Shown piece by piece: positions 9,437-19,138 of a stretch of 64,000 bases of DNA; within the stretch, counting starts at the first letter, position 1; every line of letters begins with the position of its first letter. Source of the stretch: Motilimonas sp. E26 (GTDB lineage: Bacteria; Pseudomonadota; Gammaproteobacteria; Enterobacterales; CBDFNC01); contig NZ_JAIBHJ010000008.1 of the NCBI RefSeq assembly GCF_021278025.1, forward strand, positions 1-64,000, given 5' to 3'. Position numbers and translations under genes: made by a program. The notes below the pieces were generated by a model. That model was given only the letters and a program-made list of their open reading frames with translations. It had not been told where the DNA came from and ran no database searches.

Positions 9437-11305
9437 ATGGCATTATCAATAAAACAAAAATTGCTGATTGCCGTTACGGCCATCATTTTGGCTATAACGG
9501 GCTTACAGATTTGGTTACTTAGTAGTCAAATGACCAATCAAACACTGACTTCACTAAAAAGCCATCAAACCAGTTTAAGTGAATCAGAAGCCAATGGCAT
9601 TGCATTCTGGCTAAACACTAAAAAACGAATTTTAGAAGCAGCAGCCAACACCATAGCACAAGGCCAAAGCCCCTTACCTCAATTACAAAATGCCGCCCAA
9701 GCCGGCGATTTATCTCTTGCCTATTTAGCCACTGTCCAAGGTGAGATGATAATGAGTAATCCAGAAGAGACGCTACCCGAAGGGTATGATCCTCGAACAC
9801 GTGATTGGTATAAACAAGCGCAAGCTGCCAGCCAAACGATCGTGACCCAGCCTTATGAAGATGCCAGCAGCGGTGAGCTGGTTATTTCACTATCAAAAGC
9901 ATTTACTAATGGCGTTATCGCAGCGGATGTTTCAATAGACGAAGTAGTGAAAAACATTGAAGGGCTTAAGCAGGTTGGTAGCTTTGCCATGCTGACCAAT
10001 AAAGAAGGGGTTATCGTTGCCCACCCTGACAAAAGCCTAACCCTAAAAAATATCACTAACTTAAACCCAAAACTGTCTCAAAGTGAGCTAGCGCGAATTG
10101 CTAGCGAAACCACACTGAGCCCAGTATTAATTAACGGCCAAGAAAACTTTATCAATGTTCAAGCTATCGCTGATTCAGATTGGTACTTCATTGTTATTTC
10201 AGAAAAAGAACATGCATTACAAGCAGTAGGTAAGCTGATATTTGATTCAATGATCACCAGCATCATTCAAGTATTAGTCATCGGTGCCCTTGCCCTGTTC
10301 CTATTAAACAAGTTATTACAACCTTTAGGACAACTTGTAAGCGCCCTTGAAGATTTAGCTTCTGGTGATGCAGACTTGACTAAGCGAATAGCCTTCGCCC
10401 GTAATGATGAAATAGGCATGTTAGGTAAAAGTGTTGATGCATTTGTCGACCGCTTACACGTAATGGTCACCGACATCGTTGGTACCTCGGAACACTTAGC
10501 GACCGAAGCGAAAGCAGCAAGCACCGCGGCCCAAGTCTCTAGTAAAGAGCTGTCGGTACAACAAAGCGAGATATCACAAATAGCGGCGGCGGTTCATGAA
10601 ATGTCTGCTACCGCCACTGAAGTCGCTTCGAACGCAGAGCAAACCGCCAGTGCAGCGAAAAGTTCAGCAGATAGCTGTGATGAGGGAAAACACATCATCG
10701 CACGTAACCAAAGCTCAATTGAAAGCTTAGCAGCAAATGTTGAGGATGCAGCAGGTATTATTCAAGAGCTTGAAAAAAACACTCAAGATATCAACGTCAT
10801 TCTATCGACGATTCAAGGCATAGCCGAACAAACCAACTTATTAGCCCTTAACGCTGCGATTGAAGCTGCACGAGCTGGTGAACAAGGCAGAGGCTTTGCT
10901 GTTGTAGCCGATGAAGTACGAGTGTTATCACAGCGCACCCACAGCTCCACTGTTGAAATTCGCAATATGATTGAAACCCTGCAGCGCAACACTCAAAACG
11001 CAGTAACCACCATGAATGAAAACGAGGGCTTAGCTAAAATGGGCGTTGAAGATGCCCATGCAGCAACTAAAGCATTAGAGCGAATTACCGAAAGCATTAC
11101 ACATATCAGTGATATGGCGATTCAAATTGCTAGTGCAGCCGAGGAGCAAAGCTCTGTAACAGAAGAAGTAAGTCGCAATACCCAAGCCATTAAGGATGTC
11201 TCAGATCAATTAAGCCATGAAGCAGAAACCTCTCTAGCTCGTGCCCAAGAGCTTAATCAAATTTCAACTCATTTAAATACCCAAGTAGGCAGTTTTAAGG
11301 TTTAA
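9437..11305 (+). CDS. Methyl-accepting chemotaxis protein with dCache sensor
   Basis: This 622 aa chemoreceptor has a membrane segment at about 9-29, a periplasmic double-Cache domain to about 270, a second membrane segment (about 273-295), a HAMP domain and a long cytoplasmic signalling domain. The hairpin tip contains [19 protein letters not shown], the CheA/CheW contact region. The sensor has [12 protein letters not shown] followed by PYEDA and an Asp in AADVSID, resembling the amino-acid-binding dCache motif, so an amino-acid ligand is a reasonable inference. No CheB/CheR-binding C-terminal pentapeptide is visible. Confidence 0.93.
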   Translation: MALSIKQKLLIAVTAIILAITGLQIWLLSSQMTNQTLTSLKSHQTSLSESEANGIAFWLNTKKRILEAAANTIAQGQSPLPQLQNAAQAGDLSLAYLATVQGEMIMSNPEETLPEGYDPRTRDWYKQAQAASQTIVTQPYEDASSGELVISLSKAFTNGVIAADVSIDEVVKNIEGLKQVGSFAMLTNKEGVIVAHPDKSLTLKNITNLNPKLSQSELARIASETTLSPVLINGQENFINVQAIADSDWYFIVISEKEHALQAVGKLIFDSMITSIIQVLVIGALALFLLNKLLQPLGQLVSALEDLASGDADLTKRIAFARNDEIGMLGKSVDAFVDRLHVMVTDIVGTSEHLATEAKAASTAAQVSSKELSVQQSEISQIAAAVHEMSATATEVASNAEQTASAAKSSADSCDEGKHIIARNQSSIESLAANVEDAAGIIQELEKNTQDINVILSTIQGIAEQTNLLALNAAIEAARAGEQGRGFAVVADEVRVLSQRTHSSTVEIRNMIETLQRNTQNAVTTMNENEGLAKMGVEDAHAATKALERITESITHISDMAIQIASAAEEQSSVTEEVSRNTQAIKDVSDQLSHEAETSLARAQELNQISTHLNTQVGSFKV

Positions 11306-11318
11306 TCTGGTTATCACT

Positions 11319-11347
11319 GAGTGGCGTGCATTTTAATGCCGCCACTT
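11319..11347. terminator. Hairpin after the chemoreceptor gene
   Basis: AGTGGCG (320-326) pairs with CGCCACT (340-346), continued inward by GCAT/ATGC. No clear U-run follows, so termination is probable but not certain. Confidence 0.4.
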
Positions 11348-11436
11348 AGAAAAGTTTTACAAACTCCCACCTAGCTCAAATTAAACCGAGTTCACTGTTT
11401 ATATACTCAACATACATCAAGCAATTAAAGTATGTT

Positions 11437-13359
11437 ATGAGACATTACGCCATAGTATGTATTCACAGCGATGCGAACCTACTGCTCAATATGCAACTTA
11501 GCTTAAGCAGCTTAGCATCGCATTTTCATATCTTACTGTTTCGTGACGTGCAGCAAGCGAGTACTCATTTAACAAAAGATCAGCCTATTGCAATGCTGAT
11601 CAGTGAACTAAGCCTACAAACACAGGTTTTTTTAGTCGCTCAAACGCAATTGCATTCCCCACCAAAATGCTTGGTATATAACCCTAATGATCCCGCATTA
11701 TTGATTAACCTTATAAATCAGGGCAGAGTCGACCAGGTTCTCACTGCCGATCAAGTAAACCTGGAAACAGTTAAACGACAACTAAGCCAATTTTTGCAAC
11801 AGAAAGATGAAATGCTGGCTCATTACGCTGATGTGTTAGATACCACTCAGCTAAAATCGGCTTCTATTCCACTGCAAGGGCAATTTTTAGATTACAGCCT
11901 GTATTCAGATAGTGAGTTATCTAACTTAGTCATCAACGCCCTATACAAAGTATTTAGTAACAATGATGAACACCATGTTTGTCGGAGATACAGCAAGAAC
12001 CATTTGCTTACCCGAGAAGGTGAGCATAACAATGCCCTTTGGTTCATCGCCGATGGCGAAGTGCAGTTAAAAAAACATATTGCGGCAGGGCAAGAGCAAG
12101 AAGTCACCATAATGCGCGCAGGCTCTATGGTCGGCGGCATGTCCTTTATTACCGGTGAGCCCGCTTTTACTACCAGTATCACTTTAACGGGAACCGAAGT
12201 GATCAAACTAGAAAAAAGCCAATTCGCAACCCTAATGAAATCGAACAGTGAACTACTTGGGCCATTCACCCACTTATTACTCAGAAACTTTAATCGCCGC
12301 TTACAAAGTAGCATCATTACCAAGTTAAAATTACAATCCACCCTGCAGTCACTTGATGCCGCTCATGCACAGCTAGTTGAAACCGAAAAAATGGCTGTAC
12401 TTGGGCAACTAGTAGCAGGTATCGCCCACGAACTAAATAATCCCGTCGCCGCAATACTGCGTGGTGCCGACACCTTAAAACTAAAAGTCCCCAGCTTAGT
12501 CTCACAAGAAATTAGCGCCAACTTACGCCAGCTCGGCGCGGCTACGTTAAACAATGCAATGAAAATAACGCCCTTATCAACTGCCATTACTAGACAAAAA
12601 ACTAAAGCTGCCATTCCGCTGTTTGGCTCAAATGCCTTGGCGCGCAAAGCGGTGCAAATGCAACTCGACAGCCCCGAGCAATTTGCTCAACATTTCGCCC
12701 CCCTTGGGTCTGAGTTAGCAGCAACCATCCAACAACTCGATACCTATTATTTAGTTGGTAACTTTCTCCGTAGTATTGATGTTTGCGCTAAAAGAATCGC
12801 AGACCTAGTAAAAGGGCTTAAGCATTATGCTGGTCAAGATATCGAGCAAGCCGTCTTTTCCGATTTACATGAAGGGTTAGAAGAAACCTTAGTGATCTTT
12901 GAAAACAGGCTAAAATCTTATCAAGTGATTAAAGAATATGGTGAGCTACCTCAGGTTCAATGTCACCCGATCGAATTACAACAAATTTGGACTAATTTGA
13001 TCGCCAATGCTATCGACGCCACTCAAGGTGAGGGGGAGATCAAACTTCACAGCTACACCATAAGCAAACAGCAAAAAGATTTTGTGTGTATCAGCATTGA
13101 AGACAATGGTATTGGCATTCCTGAAGATAAAAAGGCGCGAATTTTTGAGCTTAATTACACCACCAAACGAGAAGGTAATTTTGGCCTAGGCATTGGCCTT
13201 ACCGTTTGTCAGCAAATTGTAAAACGCCATCATGGCGAGATAAAGGTCATTAGCAACAATGAGGAACAATCTCACTTCACTCGGTTTGAAGTGTATTTAC
13301 CCGTAATCAACCCCGATATTAAGCAGCGTTCCAGAGCGGAAAATGAGCAGGAGGCGTGA
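11437..13359 (+). CDS. Soluble histidine kinase with receiver-like and cyclic-nucleotide-binding-like domains
   Basis: The protein has 640 aa and no membrane segments. Residues about 1-125 look like a receiver fold without an obvious phospho-Asp. Residues about 180-290 form a Crp-type cNMP-binding domain (DGEVQLKK, then GSMVGGMSFITGEPAF). A coiled linker leads to the H-box AGIAHELNNPVAA (His about 332). After an unusually long spacer of roughly 100 residues comes an HATPase domain with NLIANAIDA, DNGIGIP and GLGIGLTV. The FITGEPAF pocket lacks the classic RxA arginine, so true cAMP binding is doubtful. The stop overlaps the start of the next response-regulator gene, its likely partner. Confidence 0.88.
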   Translation: MRHYAIVCIHSDANLLLNMQLSLSSLASHFHILLFRDVQQASTHLTKDQPIAMLISELSLQTQVFLVAQTQLHSPPKCLVYNPNDPALLINLINQGRVDQVLTADQVNLETVKRQLSQFLQQKDEMLAHYADVLDTTQLKSASIPLQGQFLDYSLYSDSELSNLVINALYKVFSNNDEHHVCRRYSKNHLLTREGEHNNALWFIADGEVQLKKHIAAGQEQEVTIMRAGSMVGGMSFITGEPAFTTSITLTGTEVIKLEKSQFATLMKSNSELLGPFTHLLLRNFNRRLQSSIITKLKLQSTLQSLDAAHAQLVETEKMAVLGQLVAGIAHELNNPVAAILRGADTLKLKVPSLVSQEISANLRQLGAATLNNAMKITPLSTAITRQKTKAAIPLFGSNALARKAVQMQLDSPEQFAQHFAPLGSELAATIQQLDTYYLVGNFLRSIDVCAKRIADLVKGLKHYAGQDIEQAVFSDLHEGLEETLVIFENRLKSYQVIKEYGELPQVQCHPIELQQIWTNLIANAIDATQGEGEIKLHSYTISKQQKDFVCISIEDNGIGIPEDKKARIFELNYTTKREGNFGLGIGLTVCQQIVKRHHGEIKVISNNEEQSHFTRFEVYLPVINPDIKQRSRAENEQEA

Positions 13360-13850
13360 TGAATAAGTACGTTTTACTATGTGTTGACGACGAGCGCGAA
13401 GTGCTCGACAGTGTATTAGCCGACCTTGATACCTTAGGTGACTTGTTCGATATTGAAGCTGCGCAAAGTGTCGAAGAAGCAAGAGAGCTATTAACTGAAA
13501 TGCAACAGAACCAACAACAATTAGCATTAATACTCTGTGACCATATGATGCCCGGCACTCAAGGAGTCGACTTTCTTGTTGAGCTTAACCAAGATAAAAC
13601 TCATAAGGCAGCTAAAAAATTACTGCTTACCGGCCAAGCAGGGCTTGACGCCACAGTAGAAGCTGTCAACCATGGCGGCTTAGATTTTTACATCGCCAAA
13701 CCTTGGCAAGGAGATGAGTTAGTTGCCCATGTACAAGAGTTACTTACTGATTTTATATTAGAAAATGAGCCTGACCTGATGCGCTACGCCCGCGGCCTTG
13801 ACGCTGAAAAAATATTTAGTGCAATCCATGCTAGGCGCCAGAGCCTATAA
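13359..13850 (+). CDS. Single-domain response regulator
   Basis: This is a receiver protein of about 163 aa. It has the acidic pair DDE near residue 9, the phospho-acceptor Asp in LILCDHMMPG, a Thr in LLLTGQAG and the conserved Lys in IAKPWQGDEL. A C-terminal extension of about 40 residues shows no DNA-binding or output domain. The ATG at 13359 overlaps the kinase stop (13357-13359); a GTG at 13356 is also possible. The overlap implies translational coupling, and the kinase is the likely phosphodonor. Similar kinase/receiver pairs exist in c-di-GMP and redox signalling, but the output here is unknown. Confidence 0.9.
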   Translation: MNKYVLLCVDDEREVLDSVLADLDTLGDLFDIEAAQSVEEARELLTEMQQNQQQLALILCDHMMPGTQGVDFLVELNQDKTHKAAKKLLLTGQAGLDATVEAVNHGGLDFYIAKPWQGDELVAHVQELLTDFILENEPDLMRYARGLDAEKIFSAIHARRQSL

Positions 13851-13978
13851 CTACCGCTTAGCAGCAGGGAACCAAAAAGGCCCCCTAAAAATGGCTTAAA
13901 TTGTAATCAGTTAACTTCTGCCAATGCTCAACAATCAAATTGTTGAATTCGGCTGATAAAAGGTATGATAGCGCGGAT

Positions 13979-14824
13979 ATGTCCAGCGAATTAAGTATGA
14001 AGATGAGTATCCCGTTCTTTTTTGAAGCCGCAGAAAAGCGATTAGAACTACATTTAAAGACAACTACTAACACAGCTGAGAAAGTTAATTTATTGCAATA
14101 CACAGATGATTTCTGGCAACATCAGCTTAATCATTGTGGCGCAACAATTCTTACTCAGCTAAAAAATCAACACTGTCATGCTTATGTCTTATCGGAATCG
14201 AGCTTATTCGTTTTTCCACATCGGCTAATATTGGTGACATGTGGAAATTGTCCATTAGTGCAGACGGCTACCGCCCTGATTGAATATTTTGGCGTTGAAA
14301 ACATCACTATCCTAGACTTTGAACGCCAACAAGAGCAGCAACCACAATATCAACTAAGCCAATTTGTACAAGATGCCCAGCAGCTGCATGCCAAGCTAGG
14401 TGGTGCAGGCCATAGTCAAAATAGAAAATTTAGATATTTCACAGCGACAGCAGCACACTCAACAGCAACCAGCGAGAAACTACAGTTATCTAAACTAAAA
14501 GGGCCACATATTGCCGCTATTCAGAAAGGCCTGTTTAACAAATCAGAGCTACAACACAAATTAGGATTAAAGCAATTTGCAGCAAATTATCACCTGAATG
14601 ATTGGTTATTTGAACCAATGGGCTATTCAGTGAATGGGCTTAATGGTAAGCAGTACTTTACTTTGCATTTAAGCCCAGAGGAAGAGTCTAGCTTTCTCAG
14701 CTTAGAAACAAATGATCGCCAGCTATCGCAGCGCTTATCGTCTTATTTACTGCAGCAGTTTTCACCACTACAGTACAATACCACCTTAGCTAATTTGCAA
14801 CGGCACACAGTGGCAGTAGATTAA
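13979..14824 (+). CDS. S-adenosylmethionine decarboxylase proenzyme, eukaryotic type
   Basis: The protein (about 281 aa) resembles the eukaryotic-type AdoMet decarboxylase, which supplies decarboxylated AdoMet as aminopropyl donor for spermidine. Numbered from the ATG at 13979, FEAAEKRLE (15-23) matches the human FEGTEKLLE with both active-site Glu (16 and 19). YVLSESSLFV carries the self-cleavage site Glu73-Ser74 that would make the pyruvoyl group. TCG holds the catalytic Cys (88). GYSVNGL with Ser217 and the downstream LHLSPEEE with His230 match the processing residues. The start is uncertain: ATGs at 13979, 13997 and 14003 and an upstream TTG at 13940 are all in frame. It is not in an operon with a spermidine synthase. 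Confidence 0.85.
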   Translation: MSSELSMKMSIPFFFEAAEKRLELHLKTTTNTAEKVNLLQYTDDFWQHQLNHCGATILTQLKNQHCHAYVLSESSLFVFPHRLILVTCGNCPLVQTATALIEYFGVENITILDFERQQEQQPQYQLSQFVQDAQQLHAKLGGAGHSQNRKFRYFTATAAHSTATSEKLQLSKLKGPHIAAIQKGLFNKSELQHKLGLKQFAANYHLNDWLFEPMGYSVNGLNGKQYFTLHLSPEEESSFLSLETNDRQLSQRLSSYLLQQFSPLQYNTTLANLQRHTVAVD

Positions 14825-15078
14825 ATACCCATTCCACTTAAAGTGTTCATTAGATTACGAATTGCTTGACTAAGCTGGGGATGAGCTTGCTCAAAGTTAA
14901 GTAACTCTACTTCTAGCTGCTCTTCAACTTGTTGCTGAGGTGAATGACCCGTTTGAATGGCGAGGGATATTTCATCCGCTACTTGCCGTAAATTAGCTGC
15001 TGTGCACTCATCGGCTGGAAAAGCCTGCTTAATAGCTTGATCCAACTGCTCTAGATCTTGCGTTAGTTTTTGTTTCAT
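14821..15078 (-). CDS. DUF4404 family protein
   Basis: A small 85 aa, mostly helical acidic protein. The C-terminal pattern HPQLSQAIRNLMNTLSGMGI matches the conserved end of DUF4404 proteins (…LxxxLSNMGI). The function is unknown. It converges on the AdoMet decarboxylase gene and overlaps its stop by four bases. TTAGGAG-like Shine-Dalgarno bases lie upstream of the ATG at 15078. Confidence 0.75.
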   Translation of the reverse strand: MKQKLTQDLEQLDQAIKQAFPADECTAANLRQVADEISLAIQTGHSPQQQVEEQLEVELLNFEQAHPQLSQAIRNLMNTLSGMGI

Positions 15079-15369
15079 CTTCTAACTCCTCAACCAGATA
15101 TTGTTTCTATCATAGCTGTCAAATAGAATAAAAGTCTGCGACTATTCACAATAATAGGATTCACCTCAACTAACAAGACAGAGTGCGGTAATGCCCACAC
15201 ATTTATGCTCTAACTCATGCTTAAATATTAGCTAGAAACGCTATCATATACCCTTTAATTAGCTTCATTTGATCAATCGCCATAAATAAAACTATCAACA
15301 TAGGTCAAAAAACATTGTTTATTTGTTTGAAAATAATCAAAAATAGTAGGTTCTTACCTGAGGGAGAAC

Positions 15370-17370
15370 TTGGCTTTCCCTTTACTTTGTTCGATGAGTC
15401 CAGAAGAGAGCACTAAAGTGAGCCTGACATCAAAACCATCTGCAGATCGTCCCCACTTTGTAAAGTGGTTAACGCCACTGGTGATCCTCGGACTCATGCT
15501 ATTACTTAGCCTGTTTTTCTCGATATATCAGCTTAACTACAATAAAACCTTACAAATACAAAACTACCAATTTCAAAATAATGCAATGGCGCAACGCTTA
15601 AGTGTCGACTTAGAGCAAGGTAATGTCGGTAATGCTGTTAACCAAACCAATAACCTAGTCCAAGATAAACGCATTACCAAGATGGTTATTTTTGATCAAC
15701 AACTCAATCAAATCCATTCTTGGCCTTTTAGTCAAAAAACACCGCCGCCAAACTTAAACCAAGATACGTCATTGCTGCAAAAAGACTACTGGCTAAAACA
15801 AGATATTGTTTTTAATGACAGGATAAAAGGCTATCTATACACGCAAATTTCTTTTGAGGATGCATTATTTCATGCTCAGAAGAGCCTCTACTTTGGTTTT
15901 GTGCTTAGTTTATTATTTACTTTCTTAAGCATGTTTTTTATTTCCTGTCATCAACGCTTCTATCGCCAATTTGTTCAACAGTTGGCTTTCCTGATGCGAG
16001 AGTTTAAACCTAATGCTGGCACCCACCCAAAAGCACACAAATACTACCCACTGGAAATGTTTCAACAGGATTTTGAAGCATTATTACAAGAAGTTAAAAC
16101 CAGAGAAATGTATCAAAATGAAACCGTGGCTCAACTAGAGAAGCGTAAAGCCTTTGCTGAAACCATCATAGAAACGGTGCAACATAGCTTAGTGGTACTG
16201 GATAAGACTTTATGTATCAAACGCGCTAACCAAGCTTTCTATAATTTAATTGAAGATCAAGAAGATGATATTATCGATCTATTCTTGCCTGAGTTCATCC
16301 CGCAAATTTTGGAACAAAAAAATGATCTCGAGCTCATCTTTAGTGGTGAACACAATCAATACAGCAACCAGTTGACGCTGACCGTCAACAACAAAACAAA
16401 ACATATTCGCTTTACAGCTACCCGCCTCAATCAAATAGGCCATGCCAGCCAATTACTGCTAGCATTAGAAGACATTACCAGCGAAATAACATCCGCGAGA
16501 CAAACTCAGTTAGCCGCAAAAATGTTCCAAGCGAATCGCAACGCCGTATTGATTTTAGACCGCCGTAATTTTGTGCAAATGAGCAACCCAGCCATGCTCA
16601 AATTACTTCAGCTGCAGAATAAAAAAACGAACCAAGAAATCAGAGGAGAGCTACAACAAATTATCCCTGATCCGCTCCAATTAAAGATACTAAACAATAT
16701 TCTCAGCCAACCGAAAAATTGGCAGAGCAAAGAAATGTTAACTATCAATAATGTGAAAATTCCATTCGAAATTAACTACACCGCGATTTTTGATAAAAGA
16801 GGAGAAAAAGAGTACAGCATTTTACAACTTATCGATCTGCGAGATAGCTATCAAATAGAGCGACTAGAGAAGCTAGCCTTACATGATGAACTAACTGGCC
16901 TACCTAATCGCGCTCACTTGATGCAAAGCTTAGAGCGCACTCAAATAAACCATCAACATAAACAGCAAAACTACGCTGTCGCCTTTTTAGATTTAGATGG
17001 CTTCAAACAAGTTAATGATACCTATGGTCATGATGCGGGTGACTTGTTACTGCAACAAACTGCCAAACGCCTGCGTGACAATATTAGGCAAACCGATCTT
17101 GCCGCACGACTAGCAGGCGATGAATTTGTACTGGTATTAAAACATTGTCATAGTATTGAAGTGTTACAAAAGCTAGCACAAAAACTTTTGACCGCACTCA
17201 CCCAACCTTGTCGTAAAGGAAAGGCTGAGTTTTCTGTATCTGCAAGTATAGGTATATTCTTTGTAACCCGTGATACCTTGCATATGGACATCAACCAGCA
17301 ACTGAAGCTGGCCGACGAGGCCATGTACCAAGCGAAACAAGCGGGTAAAAATCAGGTTATTATCCGCTAA
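15370..17370 (+). CDS. Membrane-bound PAS-GGDEF diguanylate cyclase
   Basis: This is an inner-membrane c-di-GMP synthase of up to 666 aa. Two membrane segments (about 33-56 and 175-200) flank a periplasmic sensor region of about 120 residues. Two PAS-like domains follow (about 265-375 and 385-490), then GGDEF (about 500-665). The signature is AGDEF in RLAGDEFVLV, a variant usually still active, and an RQTD I-site lies five residues before it for product inhibition. Possible starts are TTG 15370, ATG 15394 and GTG 15418. The TTG has AGGGAGA too close, so one of the later two may be real. It is a single gene. Confidence 0.9.
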   Translation: MAFPLLCSMSPEESTKVSLTSKPSADRPHFVKWLTPLVILGLMLLLSLFFSIYQLNYNKTLQIQNYQFQNNAMAQRLSVDLEQGNVGNAVNQTNNLVQDKRITKMVIFDQQLNQIHSWPFSQKTPPPNLNQDTSLLQKDYWLKQDIVFNDRIKGYLYTQISFEDALFHAQKSLYFGFVLSLLFTFLSMFFISCHQRFYRQFVQQLAFLMREFKPNAGTHPKAHKYYPLEMFQQDFEALLQEVKTREMYQNETVAQLEKRKAFAETIIETVQHSLVVLDKTLCIKRANQAFYNLIEDQEDDIIDLFLPEFIPQILEQKNDLELIFSGEHNQYSNQLTLTVNNKTKHIRFTATRLNQIGHASQLLLALEDITSEITSARQTQLAAKMFQANRNAVLILDRRNFVQMSNPAMLKLLQLQNKKTNQEIRGELQQIIPDPLQLKILNNILSQPKNWQSKEMLTINNVKIPFEINYTAIFDKRGEKEYSILQLIDLRDSYQIERLEKLALHDELTGLPNRAHLMQSLERTQINHQHKQQNYAVAFLDLDGFKQVNDTYGHDAGDLLLQQTAKRLRDNIRQTDLAARLAGDEFVLVLKHCHSIEVLQKLAQKLLTALTQPCRKGKAEFSVSASIGIFFVTRDTLHMDINQQLKLADEAMYQAKQAGKNQVIIR

Positions 17371-17401
17371 TCAGATACAAGCAAAGGATAACAGGCTACT
17401 C

Positions 17402-17623
17402 TTATTCGATATGCTCATCATCGACTTGTTGGCCCTTTATTTTTTGAATCCCCCAAATATAAAGAGGGAATGCAATAATCATGACTCCTGCAGTAGCAAG
17501 CCAATCTAACTCAGGATCTGAAATAAAGCCTTGTCCAGCATAAATAATGACTAATACCGCTAGCCAGTAAGCAATGCGTAAAACTTGTCCGAAGTGAGAA
17601 TCTGTTACTTTTCTTAATCGCAT
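17402..17623 (-). CDS. Small membrane protein, unknown
   Basis: A 73 aa protein with a basic start (MRLRKVTDSHFGQ), two hydrophobic segments (about 15-32 and 42-58) and a charged tail. I do not recognise a family. Only nine bases separate it from the upstream epmA gene, so it is probably co-transcribed with it. Confidence 0.65.
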   Translation of the reverse strand: MRLRKVTDSHFGQVLRIAYWLAVLVIIYAGQGFISDPELDWLATAGVMIIAFPLYIWGIQKIKGQQVDDEHIE

Positions 17624-17632
17624 AACACCTTC

Positions 17633-18598
17633 CTATGCACGCTCAACAGGGAACGCTATCACTTGCTCAATATGCTCAGCACCTAAAGCAAGCATAATTA
17701 AACGATCAACCCCCATCGCCACCCCAGCACAAGGAGGCAAGCCATGCTCTAAACCCGCTAACAATAAATAATCAATTGGCATTTCAGGCTTACCTGTTAT
17801 TCGGCGCAGTGCATTATCCCCCTTGAAACGCGCCAATTGCTCTTTTGCGTCAGTTAACTCATGAAAACCGTTAGCAAGTTCAATCCCCTTATAATAAACC
17901 TCAAAACGCTCTGCTACCCGGTTATCAGGCTCATGCAGTCTTGCTAGCGCGGCTTGAGAAGCGGGAAATTGATAAATAAAACAAGGTTCATCTTGGCCAA
18001 TCTGTGGCTCAATCACCATACAAAACAGTAATTGTAACAAGGTGTCACGACTGTTTTCATTGGCAGCAATCTCGCTAAAACCTTGTTCACTCGCCACTTG
18101 TTTTAGCTCAGCCAAGTCAGCTGCTAAGGGGTCAAACTGTAAACATTGCTCAAAAACTTGCTGGTAAGTTAAACGTGTAGCAACATCACAGTGTAAAACG
18201 AGGCGTAATAGTTGCTCAACTTCATCCATCAGTTCAAGGTCGTCAAAACCAGGCCGGTACCATTCCAACATAGTGAATTCAGGGTTATGAAAACGCCCCG
18301 ATTCTTCATTTCGAAATGCCTTACAAATTTGGTAAATTGGGCCAGCTCCCGCTGCTAATAATCGTTTCATATGAAACTCGGGAGATGTTTGCAAATACAA
18401 GGTTTCGCCTACGGCCGCTCCTGGACCAACATATTGACTTGTAAAAGGAAATAAATTGACGTCGGTAATGCTTGCTTGACTCATGGCTGGCGTATCGACT
18501 TCAAGTACATCTCGCTCAGCAAAAAACTGGCGGATTTGAGCCATTATCTGCGCCCGCTGTGCCAACGCCGACATCGATGTAGTTGGAAACCAGTTCAT
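17633..18598 (-). CDS. epmA: EF-P--(R)-beta-lysine ligase
   Basis: EpmA is a lysyl-tRNA-synthetase-like enzyme that attaches (R)-beta-lysine to Lys34 of EF-P. The 321 aa protein is just the class II catalytic core without the N-terminal anticodon-binding domain. Motif 2 is [20 protein letters not shown] and motif 3 is [15 protein letters not shown]. The substrate is made by EpmB and the target is Efp, both encoded at 32.8-34.5 kb. In many relatives epmA is divergent from frdA; here fruBKA and other genes lie between them. Confidence 0.96.
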   Translation of the reverse strand: MNWFPTTSMSALAQRAQIMAQIRQFFAERDVLEVDTPAMSQASITDVNLFPFTSQYVGPGAAVGETLYLQTSPEFHMKRLLAAGAGPIYQICKAFRNEESGRFHNPEFTMLEWYRPGFDDLELMDEVEQLLRLVLHCDVATRLTYQQVFEQCLQFDPLAADLAELKQVASEQGFSEIAANENSRDTLLQLLFCMVIEPQIGQDEPCFIYQFPASQAALARLHEPDNRVAERFEVYYKGIELANGFHELTDAKEQLARFKGDNALRRITGKPEMPIDYLLLAGLEHGLPPCAGVAMGVDRLIMLALGAEHIEQVIAFPVERA

Positions 18599-18640
18599 CC
18601 TTTATCCTTATATATATGAACGCCAAATCCGATCGTCAAA

Positions 18641-19138
18641 CTAATGTGCGTGCTCATGTTCGTGTTCATCTAGGCTGACACCAAATCGCGTAAATAGCTC
18701 AGCACTTGGGCTTTGCTCATCTTCTGCGCCAGCCAAATAGCGCAAGTGCTCCCAAGTCAAAGCATAGGCTAACGCTAAACGTTGCTTACGTTTCAGCTTA
18801 AGGGTAGAAGTGGGTAACACTTGGCTGCCACTATATTGTTGCAGCTCTTCAATGGTATTAACAAAGCGCAATCCCTTTACTTGCAACCCTTGACGCACAC
18901 GCCAAGACTGTTGCTCAAAATGCTGTAACACTGACCAAAAACGATAGCCTGTTTCTGCATCATTCAACTTAGCCGCTTGCTTGATATCATGTTCAAAAGA
19001 GCCTGATACTTTACCTTCTTTAATCAAATAAGCCGCTAGCTGCTCTGCTAAAAATGCCTTACCGACACCAAAAATCAGCTCTTGTGAAACGCTCGAGCCG
19101 TCTCCCATTGAATCAAAAAATTCCTGCCATGCTGCCAT
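18641..19138 (-). CDS. Uncharacterised protein with His-rich C-terminus
   Basis: A 165 aa soluble protein of unknown family. It is helical, has a basic stretch (TLKLKRKQRLA, about 112-122), and ends in a Glu/His tail (EHEHEHAH), a possible metal-binding feature. Its first codons overlap the end of the J-domain-like gene by 26 bases in another frame, which suggests translational coupling and a joint role. It is followed by epmA after 42 bases. Confidence 0.75.
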   Translation of the reverse strand: MAAWQEFFDSMGDGSSVSQELIFGVGKAFLAEQLAAYLIKEGKVSGSFEHDIKQAAKLNDAETGYRFWSVLQHFEQQSWRVRQGLQVKGLRFVNTIEELQQYSGSQVLPTSTLKLKRKQRLALAYALTWEHLRYLAGAEDEQSPSAELFTRFGVSLDEHEHEHAH

